Shown: positions 60,382 through 64,000 of the stretch, in pieces
How positions within the stretch are numbered: the stretch's first letter is position 1
Layout: every line of letters starts with the position of its first letter
Source of the DNA: JACMQX01 sp044225675
GTDB lineage: Bacteria > Pseudomonadota > Gammaproteobacteria > Burkholderiales > Burkholderiaceae_C
Direction: 5' to 3'
Assembly (NCBI GenBank): GCA_044225675.1
Contig: JBGAIH010000016.1
Coordinates: 50,072-114,071, forward strand
Length of the DNA: 64,000 nucleotides
Made by a program: the position numbers and the translations under genes
Notes under the pieces: generated by a model
Told to the model about the DNA's origin: nothing
The model's database searches: none
Seen by the model: only the letters and a program-made list of their open reading frames with translations

Positions 60382-63381
60382 ATGAAAATCTTCGCGACAT
60401 TTGTGGGGGTCAACCGCCACCAAGACCCCGAGATTCCGGAATTAACTGGCGCCGCTAGAGACGCGCGAGCGCTGTGGGCGCTGTTCACTGACACCCTCCC
60501 TGATCTCGACGCTCAGCTTCTGGTAGATGAGCAGGCGACACGTGCAGCTGTGTCCTACGCGCTCGGAAATGCGCTAACCGATGCAGGACCTGAAGATGTG
60601 GTGATTTTCTCTTTTTCCGGCCACGGTAGTCCGGACCATCACTTGGCTGTTCATGACACAGAAGTTCTCCGACTCAGTGAGACCGGAGTCGCGATGGGTG
60701 AACTTGCCGAACAGTTCAAGACCTCCCGGGCACGGGCGATTCTCTGCATTCTTGATTGCTGTTTCAGTGGTGCAGCGCCGGCCAAAGTTTTAGCGAATGC
60801 TCCCGTACCTCGAATGAGCGCATCCCCATTTGATGTCATCGCAGGCAAGGGACGGGTTCTCATTGCAGCGGCATCGCCCACAGAGGCTGCGTGGGAGCAG
60901 CCTGGCACGGGTCATGGCCTATTGACTAAGGCGATCATCGACGTGCTAACGGGATGGGGCTCGCCGGAAGTCTCCTTGCTCTCCGCTATTGATGAGATTG
61001 TGAACAGGACGAGGGCGGAAGCTTTGCGAATTGGAGTCACGCAGAATCCGGTGTTTGTGAACCATGTGGAGGGCGGGCTCAGCTTCCCGAAGCTCCAGCC
61101 TGGCCGGAACTTCCACGCCATGTTCCCTGGTTCTGTAGGTCCCAAGCTCACGGGCCTAGTCGGCGAACTTGCAGCTCACGGTCTTGCAGCCCCCGTCCTA
61201 GATATTTGGTCAGACCGTTATCCAGACGGCCTCAACGAGCTGCAGCTTCTCGCCGCGAACGAGCATGGGGTACTTCGGGGAGAGTCACTGTTGGTTGTGG
61301 CCCCGACGAGTTCGGGCAAGACGTTCGTTGGAGAGATGGCAGCACTGCGAGCGATCAATCAAGGGAGAAAAGCCCTGTTTCTACTTCCGTACCGAGCACT
61401 CACCAACGAAAAGTACGAGGAGTTTCGCGCACTGTATGGGCCTCTTGGCCTGAGAGTTGCCCGATGCACGGGGGACTTCTCTGATCAAGCGCAGTTGATC
61501 ACGAGTGGTCGCTATGACATTGGACTTTTAACCTATGAGATGTTTCTTGGCTTAGCGCTGTCGGCGCCGTCGGTGATGTCTCAAGCCGGTCTCATAGTCC
61601 TTGATGAAGGCCAATTCATCACCGATAGCTCCCGTGGAATTGTTGTCGAGCTTCTGCTTACCTTGGTAATACGAGCGCGTGAGCGGGGTATTTCGCCTCA
61701 ACTCATTGTTCTGTCCGCAGTCATTGGCAATGTCAATTCATTCGACGAGTGGCTCGGTTGTGCGCGACTTGTTGTGACAACACGGCCCGTGCCGCTACTT
61801 GAGGGCGTGCTCGATCGTAGCGGCATGTTCGAGTATCTTGATGAGAATGGCGCTCCTCGCACGCAGCAGCTCATCCCCGCAAGCAGTGTTCGAGTTCGAA
61901 GGGACAAGTCGTCCTCCCAAGATGTGATCGTTCCACTCGTGAGAAAGCTTGTTGGCGACGGAGAGAAGGTCATCATTTTCAGGAACAGGAAGGCACCAGC
62001 TGAGGGCTGCGCAAAATACTTGGCTGATGAGTTGCAGCTTCCGTCCGTCACCGCGGCGCTTTCAGAATTGCCAGTGCATGACATCTCGTCGACATCTAGG
62101 AAATTGCGTGAATGCCTGAGTGGTGGGACTGCATTTCACGACACGAACCTCGGCGCCGCCGAACGATCAATCGTGGAAAGGTATTACCGTGATCCGCAGG
62201 GGGGAATCGAGGTCTTGGCTTCGACAACCACGCTAGCCGCTGGCATTAATACGCCAGCATCGACCGTCATTTTGGTTGAACACAAGTTCCCTGGCGAGCA
62301 GCCCACCGATTACACCGTGGCCGAGTACAAGAACATGGTAGGTCGCGCGGGACGCCTCGGCTTCAATGAGCGCGGAAAGTCGATCCTATTGGCGGACAAC
62401 AGCATGGAGCGAAGGCAGCTCTTCCAGCGCTACGTGCTCGGCGTCCCTGAGCGCGTGGAGTCTTCTTTTAAGGATCGTGAGCTGGCGACGTGGGTACTGC
62501 GGCTGTACTCGCAGGCGAAGCTCGTTCGACGCACCGAAGTTCCAAGCTTGCTCGCCAATACATTTGGCGGATTTCTGAAGGCGAAGGCTGATCCTCAGTG
62601 GCTAGGGCGCTCGACGAGTCAGATTGAAGCCGTTCTTGGCCGAATGATTCAACATGGCCTACTTGAAGATGAGGGTGATGACATGCTTCGCCTTACGCTA
62701 CTTGGAAGCGCATGCGGACGCTCGACGCTCTCGTTCGAATCATCGCTTCGCCTGATTGACATGCTCAGGCAGCGTGACATGGGTAAGCTCACAGGGCAAG
62801 ATCTTGTTGCTCTCATTCAGGTTCTCTCTGAAGCAGATGCCTCGTACACGCCAATCAACAAGAAGGGGACAGCTGAAAGCCTGCGGGTTTCGCAGGCATC
62901 TGCGAGATACGACACAGAACTGATCGCAAGTTTGCGGAGCTACACAAGCGATTCTTTGGATCATTGGGCTCGGTGCAAACGAGCAGCTATCCTTAAGGAC
63001 TGGACTGATGGTATACCTGTCGAGCGAATTGAGGGCGAATATTCGACAAGTCCGTTCGCTGGTGGCATTGACTATGGCCACATACGCAATTTCGCTGATG
63101 TCGCCCGCTACACGCTCCGTTCAGCACAGCAGATTGTTTCTGCACTTGATGGAGACCACTCGTCACTCCTAGCAGATATTGACAAGATGGTTCTATCTCT
63201 TGAGTTCGGCGTCCCACATTCTTACTTCGGACTTTTATCGTTGCCGATGTCATTGACGCGGGGCGAAATCCTCGCCCTTGCAGGCTTGGGCGCTCTCACC
63301 TATGAGTCCATCAGGGCTTTGCCGGCGGATCAGCTCATCCGGATACTAGGGAGAGAACGGGCGAGCCTGCTGCAGCAGTGA
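60382..63381 (+). CDS. Caspase-like protease fused to Ski2-type SF2 helicase
   Basis: Protein of 999 residues. The N-terminal 1-235 is a peptidase C14 (caspase/metacaspase) domain with His81 in FSFSGHGS and Cys127 in LDCCFSG. Residues about 280-660 form a Ski2-like DExH helicase: Q-motif region LNELQLLAA, Walker A APTSSGKT (307-314), DEGQ box (408-411), motif III LSAV, motif V region TTTLAAGINTPA and motif VI NMVGRAGRLG (651-660). The C-terminal 340 residues have a winged-helix-like part and an end (LTRGEILALAGLGALTYESIRALPADQLIRIL) that looks like a helix-hairpin-helix. Helicase sensing of odd nucleic acid that triggers proteolysis is the obvious model. The cargo position in an element suggests defence. 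No known system was recognised. Confidence 0.9.
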   Translation: MKIFATFVGVNRHQDPEIPELTGAARDARALWALFTDTLPDLDAQLLVDEQATRAAVSYALGNALTDAGPEDVVIFSFSGHGSPDHHLAVHDTEVLRLSETGVAMGELAEQFKTSRARAILCILDCCFSGAAPAKVLANAPVPRMSASPFDVIAGKGRVLIAAASPTEAAWEQPGTGHGLLTKAIIDVLTGWGSPEVSLLSAIDEIVNRTRAEALRIGVTQNPVFVNHVEGGLSFPKLQPGRNFHAMFPGSVGPKLTGLVGELAAHGLAAPVLDIWSDRYPDGLNELQLLAANEHGVLRGESLLVVAPTSSGKTFVGEMAALRAINQGRKALFLLPYRALTNEKYEEFRALYGPLGLRVARCTGDFSDQAQLITSGRYDIGLLTYEMFLGLALSAPSVMSQAGLIVLDEGQFITDSSRGIVVELLLTLVIRARERGISPQLIVLSAVIGNVNSFDEWLGCARLVVTTRPVPLLEGVLDRSGMFEYLDENGAPRTQQLIPASSVRVRRDKSSSQDVIVPLVRKLVGDGEKVIIFRNRKAPAEGCAKYLADELQLPSVTAALSELPVHDISSTSRKLRECLSGGTAFHDTNLGAAERSIVERYYRDPQGGIEVLASTTTLAAGINTPASTVILVEHKFPGEQPTDYTVAEYKNMVGRAGRLGFNERGKSILLADNSMERRQLFQRYVLGVPERVESSFKDRELATWVLRLYSQAKLVRRTEVPSLLANTFGGFLKAKADPQWLGRSTSQIEAVLGRMIQHGLLEDEGDDMLRLTLLGSACGRSTLSFESSLRLIDMLRQRDMGKLTGQDLVALIQVLSEADASYTPINKKGTAESLRVSQASARYDTELIASLRSYTSDSLDHWARCKRAAILKDWTDGIPVERIEGEYSTSPFAGGIDYGHIRNFADVARYTLRSAQQIVSALDGDHSSLLADIDKMVLSLEFGVPHSYFGLLSLPMSLTRGEILALAGLGALTYESIRALPADQLIRILGRERASLLQQ

Positions 63382-63445
63382 GGGCCTAGCCTGGTGACAA
63401 TGCCTACGTTGCACCTTACACTCGGCAAAAGTGGAGGGCAATGCT

Positions 63446-63604
63446 ATGGGCAAGTATGTTCGCTATCGTGCCGGCGCCTCAATCGGTCCGGGGGGACCCG
63501 GCAATCCGTTTGAACAACCACCGCGTCAGCCGGTGAACTGCCCGAAGTGCGGCGACAAAGGACTCCCTGGTCGCTGTCCTATCTGTCGAAAGCTTCCCAC
63601 TTAG
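63446..63604 (+). CDS. 52-residue zinc-ribbon protein
   Basis: Short gene that lies 64 bp after the caspase-helicase stop. The ATG at 63446 has GGAGGG about eight bases upstream. The N-terminal half is Gly/Pro-rich (RAGASIGPGGPGNPFEQPP) and the C-terminal half has a CPKC-x8-CPIC zinc-ribbon set. It might be a helper or regulator of the protease-helicase, since it is in the same orientation and probably the same transcript. No family was recognised. Confidence 0.65.
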   Translation: MGKYVRYRAGASIGPGGPGNPFEQPPRQPVNCPKCGDKGLPGRCPICRKLPT

Positions 63605-63641
63605 TTGCTCAGCGTATTTGAAAGCGTTGCAGGCTTTCCGG

Positions 63642-63944
63642 CTATCGGAACACGGCGTCCATGAGTGACCAATAGTAGGTACTCGGGCAACCGGTCGTGA
63701 CATTGATGCACGGCGCGAAACTGCATTGTTCTCTAACCGCCCCAGGCAATAAAGATAACTCAGTCGTATAACTGCGCTCAGGCTCAGTACCTGTCTTCGT
63801 TCTTACTTGCATCGTCACCAGAATGCGCCTTGTCGGGTGGTGGTTTTTTACGATTTGATTGTAAGCGGCCGGCGATCCCATCTTGATGGGTAGCTGTTCC
63901 CCAGCTCCAAGGCTAGACTTCAGGAATCGGCCAAAAGCGGCCAC
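63642..63944 (-). CDS. Possible hypothetical protein (doubtful)
   Basis: Open frame of 100 residues from a GTG at 63944, or 79 from the ATG at 63881. It has several Cys (EQCSFAPCINVTTGC) and no recognised domain; no good Shine-Dalgarno is seen. The remaining 63605-64000 region holds nothing else I can support. Confidence 0.3.
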   Translation of the reverse strand: MAAFGRFLKSSLGAGEQLPIKMGSPAAYNQIVKNHHPTRRILVTMQVRTKTGTEPERSYTTELSLLPGAVREQCSFAPCINVTTGCPSTYYWSLMDAVFR

Positions 63945-64000
63945 TTCTCAAAAAGAACAGCCGTCCTCAAGGTTGCCGCTGATTTGCACTGAGCGGGTGC

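Overview
The window looks like a chromosome segment of a high-GC betaproteobacterium, most likely of the family Comamonadaceae. The pointers are two Bug/TctC solute receptors beside catabolic operons, the glnK-amtB pair followed by a TorF-type porin, divergent alr and lplT, and a meta-cleavage homoprotocatechuate cluster led by hpaR. About the first 51.3 kb is GC-rich core and catabolic DNA. The last 12.7 kb is visibly more AT-rich and is an integrated element.

Layout. 66-2006: OmpR-type two-component pair, then an intergenic region ending in a strong terminator. 2425-7299: CMD-family protein, then a minus-strand housekeeping run (waaF, zinc-finger protein, ilvE, membrane protein, radA). 7419-13950: hpaR with its palindromic operator and hpaG1-hpaG2-hpaE-hpaD-hpaF-hpaH-hpaI, the lower homoprotocatechuate pathway. 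A 31-bp tandem repeat just before hpaD makes a ladder of overlapping 12-codon mini-ORFs. 13970-19600: an IlvD/Edd-type dehydratase, Bug receptor, class II aldolase, ketopantoate reductase-like protein and a frameshifted beta-hydroxyacid dehydrogenase. 19623-26535: lipoprotein, alr, lplT, DMT transporter, glutathione peroxidase, WYL regulator, EVE protein, quinone oxidoreductase.

26576-42855 is a CoA-ester catabolic regulon. It holds two acyl-CoA-forming enzymes, a methylacyl-CoA racemase-like protein, MaoC hydratase, a DUF35-thiolase fusion, aldehyde dehydrogenase, SDR, acyl-CoA dehydrogenase, a tandem class III CoA-transferase and a Bug receptor. Six copies of an 18-bp palindrome (TTCTACC-N4-GGTAGAA type) lie at its promoters and upstream of the TetR-family gene at 42086-42775, so this protein probably represses the set. 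The substrate is unknown; a branched or cyclic carboxylic acid is likely. A roughly 1-kb spacer here carries two palindromic repeat elements in opposite orientation.

42933-50035: glcF and glcE without glcD, an SMP-30 lactonase, aldose epimerase, amtB, glnK and a TorF porin. The comM/yifB gene (50256) is cut at codon 361 by an element that runs beyond the window. The element carries a large serine recombinase at its left edge, a small regulator flanked by two ACACAT-N6-ATGTGT palindromes, a RuvC-like/XRE/ATPase operon, a second large serine recombinase, and a cargo. The cargo is a small membrane protein, a 999-residue protein fusing a caspase-like protease to a Ski2-type helicase, and a 52-residue zinc-ribbon protein. 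This cargo is the best candidate for an undescribed, possibly antiphage, system.
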